A stretch of DNA of 64,000 nucleotides from Endomicrobium sp. (GTDB lineage: Bacteria; Elusimicrobiota; Endomicrobiia; Endomicrobiales; Endomicrobiaceae). This document shows, in pieces, positions 17,835 to 26,424 of this stretch. A program made the translations under genes and the position numbers. Location: contig JAISLA010000004.1 in NCBI GenBank assembly GCA_031260705.1, positions 23,068 to 87,067 on the forward strand, in the 5' to 3' direction. The notes beneath the pieces are model-generated. The model was not told where the DNA came from, ran no database searches, and saw only the letters and a list, made by a program, of their open reading frames with translations. Every line of letters starts with the position of its first letter. The stretch's first letter is position 1.

Positions 17835-18971
17835 ATGATTGATAACAGAATCAATATAAAGCATTCAATGATACGGTGGGCAATAGAACGTTCGGGAAAA
17901 GAGCAAGGTTTTTTTACGAAATCTTTCCCTAAACTTTCTCTTTGGGGAAAAAATGTTAAACCTACTTTAAAGCAGCTTCAAGATTTTTCTAAAAAAGCAA
18001 CGATTCCATTCGGTTATTTATTTTTGGAAGAACCGCTTGTTGAAACACTGCCGGTTCCGGATTATCGCACTGTTGATGATAAATATATAATGAGCAGTCC
18101 AAGCCCTGAATTGATTGAAACAATCTGCTTGATGCAGAGAAGACAGGATTGGCTGCGTTCTTATCGAATTGAAAATGGCAGCCAGTCGTTGGATTTTGCC
18201 GCTTCTTTTTCAAAATCAAATGATGTTGAAATTGCAAAAAATATAAGAAAAACATTGGGACTTGATTGCAGCTGGTCGGAAAATTGCAGGAACTGGAGCG
18301 TGGCTCTTGATGAGTTAAACAGAAAAATTGAAGATGTTGGAATTATGCTGATTTTTGATGGAATTGTTAAAAATAATACAAAAAGAAAACTGCTTGTAGA
18401 AGAATTCAGAGGATTTGTGTTATATGATGAATATGCTCCTTTGATATTTGTCAATAATTCGGATGCTAAATCAGCGCAGATGTTTACTATTGCCCACGAA
18501 CTTGCCCATTTATGGCTGAATGCAGGTGGGATATTTAATCTCGATAGAATGCAGCCCGGCAAAGGAGAAATCGAGATAAGATGCAGTAATATTGCAGCTG
18601 AATTTTTAGCTCCTGAATCTGAATTTCATAAATTATGGAAAGAGAAGCGATATAAGTTTGATAGCATAGCGCAGAGTTTTAAAGTAAGCACTATAGTTTG
18701 CGCAAGGCGGGCGCTGGACCTAGGTTTAATTTCTAAAGAAAAATTCTTTAGCTATTATGAAAATTCTACTAAAAGATTGAAAGATATAAAAAAATCAGAT
18801 AAGAAAGTAGATTTTTATAAAATGCAGCGTTATAGAATAGGCAGGAATTTGTCTGTTGCAATAAAGAACGCCCTTGCCGACGGATCTTTGCTTTACAGAG
18901 ATGCTTATAATTTAACAGGATTACGCGGTAAAACATTTGATAAATATGTTAAGGAGTTTGAGCCCTTATGA
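17835..18971 (+). CDS. ImmA/IrrE-family metallopeptidase-like protein (antitoxin-type partner)
   Basis: 378 residues. The zinc-binding HExxH motif is HELAH at residues 221-225 in 'MFTIAHELAHLWLN', with a downstream Glu-containing helix (NIAAEFLAPESEF), as in ImmA/IrrE (COG2856) proteins. The N-terminus (residues 10-65) resembles the degenerate helix-turn-helix of XRE-ImmA fusions. Such proteins commonly sit directly upstream of a DUF4411 PIN gene, as here, with an ATGA stop/start overlap. The pair is therefore probably a toxin-antitoxin-like module in which this protein is the regulatory/antitoxin member; the role of the peptidase activity is not established. Intact. Confidence 0.85.
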   Translation: MIDNRINIKHSMIRWAIERSGKEQGFFTKSFPKLSLWGKNVKPTLKQLQDFSKKATIPFGYLFLEEPLVETLPVPDYRTVDDKYIMSSPSPELIETICLMQRRQDWLRSYRIENGSQSLDFAASFSKSNDVEIAKNIRKTLGLDCSWSENCRNWSVALDELNRKIEDVGIMLIFDGIVKNNTKRKLLVEEFRGFVLYDEYAPLIFVNNSDAKSAQMFTIAHELAHLWLNAGGIFNLDRMQPGKGEIEIRCSNIAAEFLAPESEFHKLWKEKRYKFDSIAQSFKVSTIVCARRALDLGLISKEKFFSYYENSTKRLKDIKKSDKKVDFYKMQRYRIGRNLSVAIKNALADGSLLYRDAYNLTGLRGKTFDKYVKEFEPL

Positions 18972-19426
18972 AATATTTATTAGATGCTAACGTGTTTATA
19001 GAATCTTGTAAAAATTACTATTCTTTTGATATAGTGCCTAAATTTTGGGAAACTATTACAGCTGAACATAAAAATGATAAATTATTCAGCTTGCAATCTG
19101 TGAGAGAGGAGATTCTCAAACAAGATGATGAATTAAGTGAATGGACAAAACCACTGCCGAAGTCATTTTTTTTATCAGAAACCAGCGATGTTATGAAAAA
19201 ATATGCAGAAATTCAGCAGCATATTCGTCAGTCAAATCAATATACAGAACAAGCAAAAGAAGAGTTTGCGCAATCAGATAATGCTGATCCGTATTTGATA
19301 GCGTTTGCTTTAACAAATGGGTATAAATTGGTTACAATGGAAAAATTTAATTCGAATAAAAAGAATAAAGTGCTAATCCCCAATATTTGCGAAACTTTCA
19401 AAGTTGAATGTATTAATAACATTTAA
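18968..19426 (+). CDS. PIN-like protein, DUF4411 family (probable toxin)
   Basis: 152 residues. Begins MKYLLDANVFIES, with the first PIN acidic residue at D6; further conserved acidics occur in 'SVREEI' and 'DNADPYLIAFAL', and the C-terminal KLVTMEK matches DUF4411. PIN toxins are Mg-dependent RNases. Overlaps the ImmA/IrrE-like gene by 4 bases, so its synthesis is coupled to that gene. Active-site acidic residues look intact, so the module may be functional. RNA target unknown. Confidence 0.82.
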   Translation: MKYLLDANVFIESCKNYYSFDIVPKFWETITAEHKNDKLFSLQSVREEILKQDDELSEWTKPLPKSFFLSETSDVMKKYAEIQQHIRQSNQYTEQAKEEFAQSDNADPYLIAFALTNGYKLVTMEKFNSNKKNKVLIPNICETFKVECINNI

Positions 19427-19478
19427 TATGTTGAGAGAATTAAAAGCGTCTCTTTAATGATGAACGATTTAAGATGAC

Positions 19479-21071
19479 ATGAAAAAAATAGTTTCAGCGA
19501 TCTTTTCCCTTTTTTTGTTTATACCCGCAGTTTTTGCAGACGTGTCTGTAACTCCCTACGGAGCGGCTTCGACTGTTTCGGGCAGCTGTTTTCTTTTGGA
19601 GACGGAAAATTCAAAGTTCCTTATCGACTGCGGTCTTTTTATGCCTGAGGAAGGCAGCTCTGCTGGCGGTGAAACTGCAAAATTAAAAAATCTGCAGATT
19701 CAAAATGAGCTTATTGGAGCAGAAGCACTTTTTTTGACGCATGCGCATTTAGACCACAGTGGCAGAATTCCGCTTTTAATACACAGGGGTTTTAAAGGTA
19801 AAATTTATTCAACTCAAGCTACGAAAAAACTTGCTTTGACTCTTTTCAAAGAGAGAAATGGGTTTGATTTGATAGAACGAAAATGGTTCTGGTCGAAAAG
19901 TCAAAGAGAAAAGGCGCGCTACACTAACAATGGCAAAGTTGTAGTGCACTGGACCGACTGTAAAAAAAATATAAAATCCGCCGAGTATTCCGACACGGAG
20001 ATTTCTTTAAAAGACTTGGAAGAGAGAGAAACCGTTGAATTTTTATTGTGTAAAAACTGTTGTAAAGAAGAAACTGAAAAGATAGAAAGACAATTTGTTA
20101 CAGTTAAATATGATAGGGATATCAAAATTTCTGATAATTTTACGGTAAAACTTATAAATGCCGGACATGTGCCGGGCTCCGCCTGTTTTGTTTTTACAAT
20201 TGACAATAAGAAAGTTTTGTTTTCCGGAGATTTGGGAAGCGGCTATTCGAGGTTTAACGGCGAGTTTGATATTCCGGAAAAGGTCGATTTAATTTTTATG
20301 GAGGCGACTTATGCTGAATGCCGGCATAAAGTCGACATGGAACAATACGAACTTTTCAGAAATGATTTGAAAGAAGCTCTTGCAGCAGGAAAAACTGTCT
20401 GGATACCCGCTTTATCTTTTAACAGAACCCAGAAAGTTTTATATGAACTAAAGCTTATGCAGGATGACGGCAGCCTGTCAAAGAAAATACCGGTTTATTC
20501 TATTTCTCCCTGTGCAAATGCCATAACAGCTTTATATCAGAAAGAAGCCGCAAAAAGAAAAGAGAAGTCTGAAAAGTCGGTGATTAGCAGCTGCTGGTTT
20601 TTAGACGGCGTGTATAAGAAAGGTTCGGTTCTTCCTGAAAATGTAAAGCTGCAGACAATAGGAAATTACAGCTCTGACTCTAATATGATTTTAATTTCCT
20701 CCAGCGGTGATATGGATAAAGGAAGATCAGAGCATCTTGTGCCTAAAATGTCGGCAAGGAAAGATGTTTTTATAATGATAGTAAATTACGTGAGTCCCGA
20801 AAGCAATGCGGGACTTCTGCTTCAAAATAAAAAAACCCGTTCCGGAACGAAAAGTTTTGCAGAAATAAAAAAATATGATGTTTTTTCAGACCATGCTGAT
20901 TTTGAAATGCTGCAGAAATGGCTTTCAAATCAGGATAAAAATAATGTTAAAATATATATAATACATTCAAATGAGAAAAATATGCAGAATATGATAAAAC
21001 TCTTGAAAAGTAAAGGCTGTAAAAGAGTAAATGGCGCAAAAGCCGGAGAACCGGTAAAATTAGGATTGTAA
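19479..21071 (+). CDS. Beta-CASP metallo-beta-lactamase-fold hydrolase with a Sec signal peptide
   Basis: 530 residues. Motif 2 of the metallo-beta-lactamase fold, HAHLDHSG, is at residues 88-95; the downstream AGHVPGSACF, LFSGDLGSG and MEATYAECRHK, and the beta-CASP histidine in FSDHADFEM are all present, so this is a CPSF73/RNase J-like nuclease family member. Unusually it starts with a good signal peptide (KKIVSAIFSLFLFIPAVFA, cleavage after residue 20), predicting export. A ~60-residue insert (near residues 130-200) contains a CKNCC cluster. Known beta-CASP nucleases are cytoplasmic, so an exported one is atypical. First gene of an operon with the TPR, membrane and exonuclease genes downstream (1-base gap to the next). 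Confidence 0.85.
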   Translation: MKKIVSAIFSLFLFIPAVFADVSVTPYGAASTVSGSCFLLETENSKFLIDCGLFMPEEGSSAGGETAKLKNLQIQNELIGAEALFLTHAHLDHSGRIPLLIHRGFKGKIYSTQATKKLALTLFKERNGFDLIERKWFWSKSQREKARYTNNGKVVVHWTDCKKNIKSAEYSDTEISLKDLEERETVEFLLCKNCCKEETEKIERQFVTVKYDRDIKISDNFTVKLINAGHVPGSACFVFTIDNKKVLFSGDLGSGYSRFNGEFDIPEKVDLIFMEATYAECRHKVDMEQYELFRNDLKEALAAGKTVWIPALSFNRTQKVLYELKLMQDDGSLSKKIPVYSISPCANAITALYQKEAAKRKEKSEKSVISSCWFLDGVYKKGSVLPENVKLQTIGNYSSDSNMILISSSGDMDKGRSEHLVPKMSARKDVFIMIVNYVSPESNAGLLLQNKKTRSGTKSFAEIKKYDVFSDHADFEMLQKWLSNQDKNNVKIYIIHSNEKNMQNMIKLLKSKGCKRVNGAKAGEPVKLGL

Positions 21072-21072
21072 T

Positions 21073-22062
21073 ATGTTTTCAAGAATGTCCGATAAAAACT
21101 TAATATACAGCATAGTAATAACGGCGTGTTTTATTTTTGCGTCTGCAGGAATATACATCGCCAGAAATTTAGGTTATTCCAAAGACGTCATCTTGCAGAA
21201 AGCAGGCGGATATTATGCGGACAAACGGTATTTTATGGCTGTAAGGTATTTTAGTAAAGCTGTAGATTTGAACGCTTCAAGCGCAGGATTGTACAGAAAT
21301 TACGGCATTTCTCTTTTGAGAGTGGGAAATTATAATTTGGCGGTAAAGTATTTTAAACTCGCTGTAGGTCTTGATCCCGTCGATTCTGATAACTACTATT
21401 ATATAGGAGATGCTTTGTATCGCGAGGCTTCCGCATCTAATAACAGAGAAAAATTTTTACAGGCAGTCCGCTATCTTGAAAAAGCCATAAATCTGGATCA
21501 GTATTCTGAGAAGTCATATCTGCTTATAGGATTGTGTTTCAGAAGCTGCGGACTTCAGGAAAATGCGAGGATGTTTTATAAAAAAGCTCTTTTGTCAAAA
21601 AATTTCAGCACCGCCGGTTTTTACAATTTAATCGGCAATACGTTTAGAGAAGAGGGCAGATACAAAGAGGCACTGTCGTATTATGAAAAGGCAAAAGAAA
21701 ACGATAATTCGTTTGTCGCCGCATACTGCAGTATCGGCGACATGTATTTGAAATTAAATAACCATGCAGAAGCGTTATTGAATTACCGCAAAGCAATAAA
21801 AATTGATGGATATTTTATAATTCCGCATATAAGTCTTGCTAATAGCTATTACGACAGGAACAATTTCTCTGAAGCGGCAGAGTGCTGTTTAAAAGCACTG
21901 AAAATAAATCCTGACAGCGACAAAGCAAATTATATTCTCGGTATGTCGTATAAAGCTTTGGGCAGAAAAAAGGAATGTGTTGAGTATTTAAAGAAAGCGG
22001 CGTTCTGCGGCAGCGATGATGCTGTCGGCGAACTTAGAAATATAGGGATTGATTTGAGATAA
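21073..22062 (+). CDS. TPR-repeat protein with one N-terminal membrane segment
   Basis: 329 residues. One transmembrane helix at residues ~10-28 (IYSIVITACFIFASAGIYIA) then about seven TPR units with the usual small/aromatic pattern (for example 'YRNYGISLLRVGNYNLAVKY'). Probably anchors the repeats in the periplasm or at the membrane as a scaffold. Starts one base after the upstream hydrolase stop and ends two bases before the next gene, so it is certainly in the same operon. No enzymatic motif. Confidence 0.85.
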   Translation: MFSRMSDKNLIYSIVITACFIFASAGIYIARNLGYSKDVILQKAGGYYADKRYFMAVRYFSKAVDLNASSAGLYRNYGISLLRVGNYNLAVKYFKLAVGLDPVDSDNYYYIGDALYREASASNNREKFLQAVRYLEKAINLDQYSEKSYLLIGLCFRSCGLQENARMFYKKALLSKNFSTAGFYNLIGNTFREEGRYKEALSYYEKAKENDNSFVAAYCSIGDMYLKLNNHAEALLNYRKAIKIDGYFIIPHISLANSYYDRNNFSEAAECCLKALKINPDSDKANYILGMSYKALGRKKECVEYLKKAAFCGSDDAVGELRNIGIDLR

Positions 22063-22064
22063 AA

Positions 22065-22397
22065 ATGTTTTATAATGTAAAAGTGCTGTTTTTTGTAATT
22101 GTTTATTTGATGAGCATGCTGCTTTACTATTTTATCAGCAAACAGTTTGCGCTTGCGGGCATAATGCTCGGTTTTATTTTGGGATCGCTTGTGGTTTTCG
22201 GCGTTATTGTCGTCTCTTGTTTTATAGTATCCCTTATACTTTCGCTTTTGGTTAAATACTCTTATCTGGCGTGCTGCCGGATATTTAAAATGGAGAAAGC
22301 TGGTTTTTCTGCGTTTTCAAAAAATTTCTGGATAATTTTTACGGGACTTATTTATTTGATAATACTTATTGTTTTTCTTAAAGTTACAGAATATTAA
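22065..22397 (+). CDS. Small membrane protein, function unknown
   Basis: 110 residues, three hydrophobic helices (about residues 5-27, 31-62 and 86-106) separated by a short cytoplasmic loop containing KYSYLACCRIFKMEK. No family recognised. Its tight packing between the TPR and exonuclease genes (2-base and 0-base gaps) suggests it works with them or is just co-expressed. Confidence 0.7.
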   Translation: MFYNVKVLFFVIVYLMSMLLYYFISKQFALAGIMLGFILGSLVVFGVIVVSCFIVSLILSLLVKYSYLACCRIFKMEKAGFSAFSKNFWIIFTGLIYLIILIVFLKVTEY

Positions 22398-23012
22398 ATG
22401 AAATATCAATCTGCCGTAGAACTGCTTTTTACAAAATCGCCCGATAATTTAGTTTTTTTAGATATCGAAACTACGGGACTTGATCCCGAAAAAGGTGCAA
22501 AGATACTTGAAATCGCAATGCTTAAAGTGTGTGGTGGGATTGAAGAGAGATATGAAAGTCTTGTAAATCCGGGTCTGCCGATACCTTCGGAATGTTCTAA
22601 AATCCACGCTATTTGCGACGATATGGTAAAAAATTCGCCGTCTTTTGACGAGATTGCGGGAGATGTATTTTCTTTTATCGGACACAACGTTGTCGTATGT
22701 CACAACGCTCCTTTTGATTTGCTTTTTGTCCACAGGGAACTTTACCGGACAAGAGTGCCTGCAAAAAATGTCCGCTATATAGACACTTTAAAACTTGCAA
22801 GACAGTATTTCAGTTTTGATTCAAATAAACTTGGCAATATAGCGAATGCTATAGGTATTGAAGCGAAATTGAGACACAGGGCAATGGCGGACGTTTTGAC
22901 AATGTTTTCGGTTGCAAAATATATATTTGCAAATATGTACAGAAAAGATATAAAAATTATAGAGCCTTCCGTATATGAATACAATCCTGATAAGCAAACG
23001 CCGCTTATTTAA
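22398..23012 (+). CDS. DnaQ-type (DEDD) 3'-5' exonuclease
   Basis: 204 residues, a stand-alone epsilon-like exonuclease. ExoI motif DIETTG (residues 22-27), ExoII HNAPFD and ExoIII HRAMADV are present, giving the DEDDh catalytic set. It could proofread DNA polymerase III or act as an RNA/DNA exonuclease; the lack of a BRCT or other domain leaves this open. The ATG directly abuts the stop of the membrane protein gene. Last gene of the operon; a gene-free 1.4 kb stretch follows. Confidence 0.9.
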   Translation: MKYQSAVELLFTKSPDNLVFLDIETTGLDPEKGAKILEIAMLKVCGGIEERYESLVNPGLPIPSECSKIHAICDDMVKNSPSFDEIAGDVFSFIGHNVVVCHNAPFDLLFVHRELYRTRVPAKNVRYIDTLKLARQYFSFDSNKLGNIANAIGIEAKLRHRAMADVLTMFSVAKYIFANMYRKDIKIIEPSVYEYNPDKQTPLI

Positions 23013-24462
23013 TCAATTATTTTAACTTTAAAAAAATGATGATTTTAAATAGAAAACACTGAATCCAGCGTGAAAAGTCAATAATTTTGCTTTGAACAGT
23101 GGAATAGAAAGGATATATTTATAAAATTAAAAAAGATAGCAAGTATTATTGTTTTATTTTGTTTTGTTCTCTGGCTCATGCAGTAAAAGTAAAGATGCAG
23201 CAAAGTACGGAATTAGAAATGCTGGTAATACTAAACGATAATAATACGAAAGCACAGTCGTTTTCAATCACAATGACCAAAAAACAAATTGTAGGAACTG
23301 TTTAAACATGATGTATTCCATACTTTTGGTAATGAAAGGGAGTTTGATTTGGTTTTTTAAAGGGGTACTGAATTTAACAAAAATAATCAATTCTTTTTAT
23401 TATTTTTTCAAAAGAATTTTTGCTGAAAGTGGCATACGGTTGATGTTTCCATAAAGGTTGCCGCTGTATTGCAATACCGGCATAATAGAAATGAAATGAG
23501 GATTATGCCTTGCTTTTTTATTCTTTTCCTAAGCAGTTATTCTTTAAGGACGGAAGGTGCAGTCATCATTTTTCTTCTCTAGTAACCGTTTTATATATCG
23601 GGCAATCAGAGCGCCGTTGCTGCAGACCTTATTTAAAGAAGAAAATTCTCTGACGGGGGAATGGGAGATATCTGTTTTTGTGATTTTTTCTATTGATATT
23701 GAAGTCATATAAAGACTAAACTAAATTACACCAGAGGCATTTTTTTATCTATTCTGCCGTCGGTTTGTAAGCGGCTGACTCTTATTTTCTGTGTGGGAAT
23801 TTGTGTCAATAGGAACAATATATCTGGTTTTTACATAATCCTTAAGAAGTTTAAGAACAATCCGGCCGTTATCTGTTTATTATATTGAGGGTATTTTGTC
23901 TCCGAAATATTCAGTCTTTTATTATTCTTTTCTATATATTATATAATTGGGAGACTCATCATTTTTTTGTTTTTTCCGCCGGATTATTACATGCAGTAAA
24001 AATTGGAATATATTGAAAAAACCTTACGTTTATTTTTTTAACAGACATTTGTTTATGGGTAGCTTGATCATAAGAAGTAGCGGTAAATGATACTTAGATA
24101 ATAGATTATATTAGAAAATAATACTTGACTTGATATGATAAAACTTATGTAATTTCAATGGCGGGTAAAATTTAATGATAGAGAATAACGAAAATTAAAA
24201 ATATACGCGGCGCATAAAACAAGTAAGCAATGGATATAAAAAACTTTCTAAGTGTTTGTTAATTGGGAAATCCAAAATATAAAGTTTGAAAGTATGAAAA
24301 AAATCCCAGCTTTAAAAATCATCAGGTAGTTCAGATTCTCTAAAATGTGTTGACAGCTTGGCTGCCTTAAAGATAAAATGATTACAAAAAAGAAAGTATG
24401 TCAGAGAGAATAAAAACCCGACAAAAAGCGGTTAAGAGCATTTGCGCTGACAGGAGGTTGCA
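23013..24462. other. 1.4 kb gene-free, probably decayed region
   Basis: No ORF here survives inspection. Near 23120-23310 a plus-strand lipoprotein-like start (aaattaaaaaagatagcaag) followed by a hydrophobic stretch and 'KSKDAAKYGIRNAGN' and 'VVFNHNDQKTNC' can be read across frameshifts, which looks like a dead exported-protein gene, family not identified. The rest is AT-rich with stops in all frames. The last ~60 bases lead into the repeat micro-protein and carry its ribosome site. Confidence 0.45.
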
Positions 24463-24723
24463 ATGAAAGAAAAAGTACAGAAAGTAGGAGTGGAAAAAGA
24501 ATCAGGTTATCTTTATTTTGTTGATAAGCAGGGCGATATTTCAAGATCTTTGATGGCAAGAGGCGGAAAGAAGGGCGGCAAAGCGTCAAAAGTAAAAAAA
24601 CTCGGCGTAGAGAAAGATGATAAGCAGGGCGATATTTCAAGATCGTCCATGAACAGAGGCGGAAAGGAAAACACAAAAAAGAAAGTTGTTAAAAAATCTG
24701 CGGGAAAAGGCAAAAAGAAATAG
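24463..24723 (+). CDS. Basic tandem-repeat micro-protein
   Basis: 86 residues, very Lys/Gly rich. Two copies of a motif are visible: first copy VGVEKESGYLYFVDKQGDIS and RSLMARGGKKGG, second copy LGVEKDDKQGDISRS and SMNRGGK; the second lacks the SGYLYFV part. The tail is poly-basic (KKKVVKKSAGKGKKK). An excellent ribosome site (caggagg, 6 bases before the ATG) supports translation. I have a recollection of similar 'YLYFVDK-G-' repeat proteins in other bacteria and DPANN archaea, but no function known to me. The charge suggests nucleic-acid or polyanion binding, which is inference. Confidence 0.75.
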   Translation: MKEKVQKVGVEKESGYLYFVDKQGDISRSLMARGGKKGGKASKVKKLGVEKDDKQGDISRSSMNRGGKENTKKKVVKKSAGKGKKK

Positions 24724-24749
24724 GTTTAAAAATATAAATTTTTTAAATA

Positions 24750-24783
24750 CTCCGGCGTTGACATTGTGATGCCGAAGTCTTTT
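24750..24783 (+). terminator. Possible rho-independent terminator after the micro-protein gene
   Basis: CTCCGGCGT (24750-24758) can pair with ATGCCGAAG (24769-24777) in a 9-base stem with one mismatch and one G-U, followed by TCTTTT. Located 27 bases after the stop codon. Confidence 0.4.
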
Positions 24784-24981
24784 GCAGCAGAAAATTTTAC
24801 AGCCGATAATGGAAATAAGATTACTCTCTGTAAGCGGTGCGGCGGAGACGGATAGGTATGGCTGGCAGCGGCGCCGGTTAGTTTCCCCTTTGTCATTTTA
24901 AAATATTTTTGTTACAACATTGATGTATTTGGTTTATTATTCCTCGGGATAAAAAAGCGTTTATCCTGCAAGGGAAGTTTT

Positions 24982-26349
24982 TTGGATTTATTGATGAAAA
25001 ATTTTTCAGCGGTAATAATTGCGGCAGGCGCAGGTACGAGAATGAAATCTTCTCTGCCTAAGGTTATGCATAAACTTTCAGGCAAGCCGTTGGTGAAATG
25101 GGTTATAGATTCTGTTTCCGACTTAAAACCTGACGGCATAATTCTTGTGCTTGGACACGAGGCTGAAGTTGTTGAAAAATATTTGTCGGAAAGCGGTATT
25201 AAAATTGTCTATCAGAGAGAACAGCTCGGATCGGGACATGCCCTAATGCAGGCTGAAACAGTTTTAAAGAATTATGAAGGCGGTGTTTTGGTTGTAAGTG
25301 CGGATGTGCCTTTGGTTAAATCTTCAACTCTGTCGTCTTTGGTGAGTGATAATAAAAAAACCGGAGCTTCGGTTACAGTTTTGGCTGCAAAAGTTGAAAA
25401 TCCTTTTGGGTACGGCAGAATTGTAAGAAACGGTGGGCTTTTAGAAAAGATAGTTGAAGAAAAAGATGCGACTCCGGCTGAAAAACGCATAAAAGAAATA
25501 AATTCGGGTATTTATTGTTTTGATAAAAATTTATGGAAAGCTCTTTCAAAAGTAAAGTCCGATAACGCAAAAAAAGAATACTATATAACCGACACTGTCG
25601 CCATACTTAAAGAATCCGGCAGAAAAGCTTCTTTAGTTGTGGTTAAAGACAATTATGAGGTTAGAGGCATAAATGACAGAGCGGAACTCTTGCGGGCGGA
25701 GAGCATATTAAAAGATAGAAAAATAAAAGAACTTTTAAGCAGCGGCGTCAGTATTGTCGATGCCGATAATGTTTATATATCTTACGATGCGAAAATCGGT
25801 GGCGATACTGTTGTTTATCCCGGCGCTTTTATAGATACGGGTGTTTCAATAGGTAAAAATTGTATAGTAAAAGGTACAAGTTATATATCTAATTCTAAAA
25901 TCGGCGACGAAAGCGCCGTATTATATTCTTATATAGAAGGCGCCGTTATAGATAAAAAAGTTAAGATAGGTCCCTTTTCTCATATAAGAGAAGGTTCCGT
26001 TTTGAGGGAAAATGTTAGAATAGGCAATTTTTCAGAGACGAAAAAAGCTGTAATAGCAAAGAATTCTAAAGTCAATCATCTTTCTTATATAGGCGATGCG
26101 ATGGTAGGGGAAAATGTCAACATAGGAGCTGGAACGATAACCTGCAATTATGACGGAGCAAAAAAACATCAGACAATTATAGGTTCAGAATCATTTGTCG
26201 GTTCTAACGTAAATTTTGTAGCTCCGGTTAAAATAGGTCGCGGCGTTTTGGTTGCGGCGGGTTCAACTATAACGCATAATGTTCAGCCGGGAAAACTTGT
26301 GATAGCAAGGGCAAGACAAGAAGTTAAGCGCAGAAGAATTAACAGGTAA
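24982..26349 (+). CDS. glmU: Bifunctional GlmU: UDP-GlcNAc pyrophosphorylase / glucosamine-1-phosphate acetyltransferase
   Basis: 455 residues; makes UDP-GlcNAc for peptidoglycan and lipid A. N-terminal pyrophosphorylase motif AAGAGTRMKSSLPK is complete; the C-terminal part shows left-handed beta-helix hexapeptides and the acetyl-CoA site region 'GAGTITCNYDGAKKHQTIIG'. The track start is a TTG at 24982; the ATG at 24994 (MKNFSAVIIAAGAG) matches the usual family start. A candidate ribosome site (AGGGAAG) lies 4 bases before the TTG but 16 bases before the ATG, so the TTG cannot be excluded. First gene of the conserved glmU-prs-rplY-pth order. Confidence 0.96.
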   Translation: MDLLMKNFSAVIIAAGAGTRMKSSLPKVMHKLSGKPLVKWVIDSVSDLKPDGIILVLGHEAEVVEKYLSESGIKIVYQREQLGSGHALMQAETVLKNYEGGVLVVSADVPLVKSSTLSSLVSDNKKTGASVTVLAAKVENPFGYGRIVRNGGLLEKIVEEKDATPAEKRIKEINSGIYCFDKNLWKALSKVKSDNAKKEYYITDTVAILKESGRKASLVVVKDNYEVRGINDRAELLRAESILKDRKIKELLSSGVSIVDADNVYISYDAKIGGDTVVYPGAFIDTGVSIGKNCIVKGTSYISNSKIGDESAVLYSYIEGAVIDKKVKIGPFSHIREGSVLRENVRIGNFSETKKAVIAKNSKVNHLSYIGDAMVGENVNIGAGTITCNYDGAKKHQTIIGSESFVGSNVNFVAPVKIGRGVLVAAGSTITHNVQPGKLVIARARQEVKRRRINR

Positions 26350-26424
26350 AATATCAGTATGTTTTATTTATCTGCAGATAGTCGACGGACGCGGATTTAT
26401 TTTCAATAAACATAAAGAGGCATT

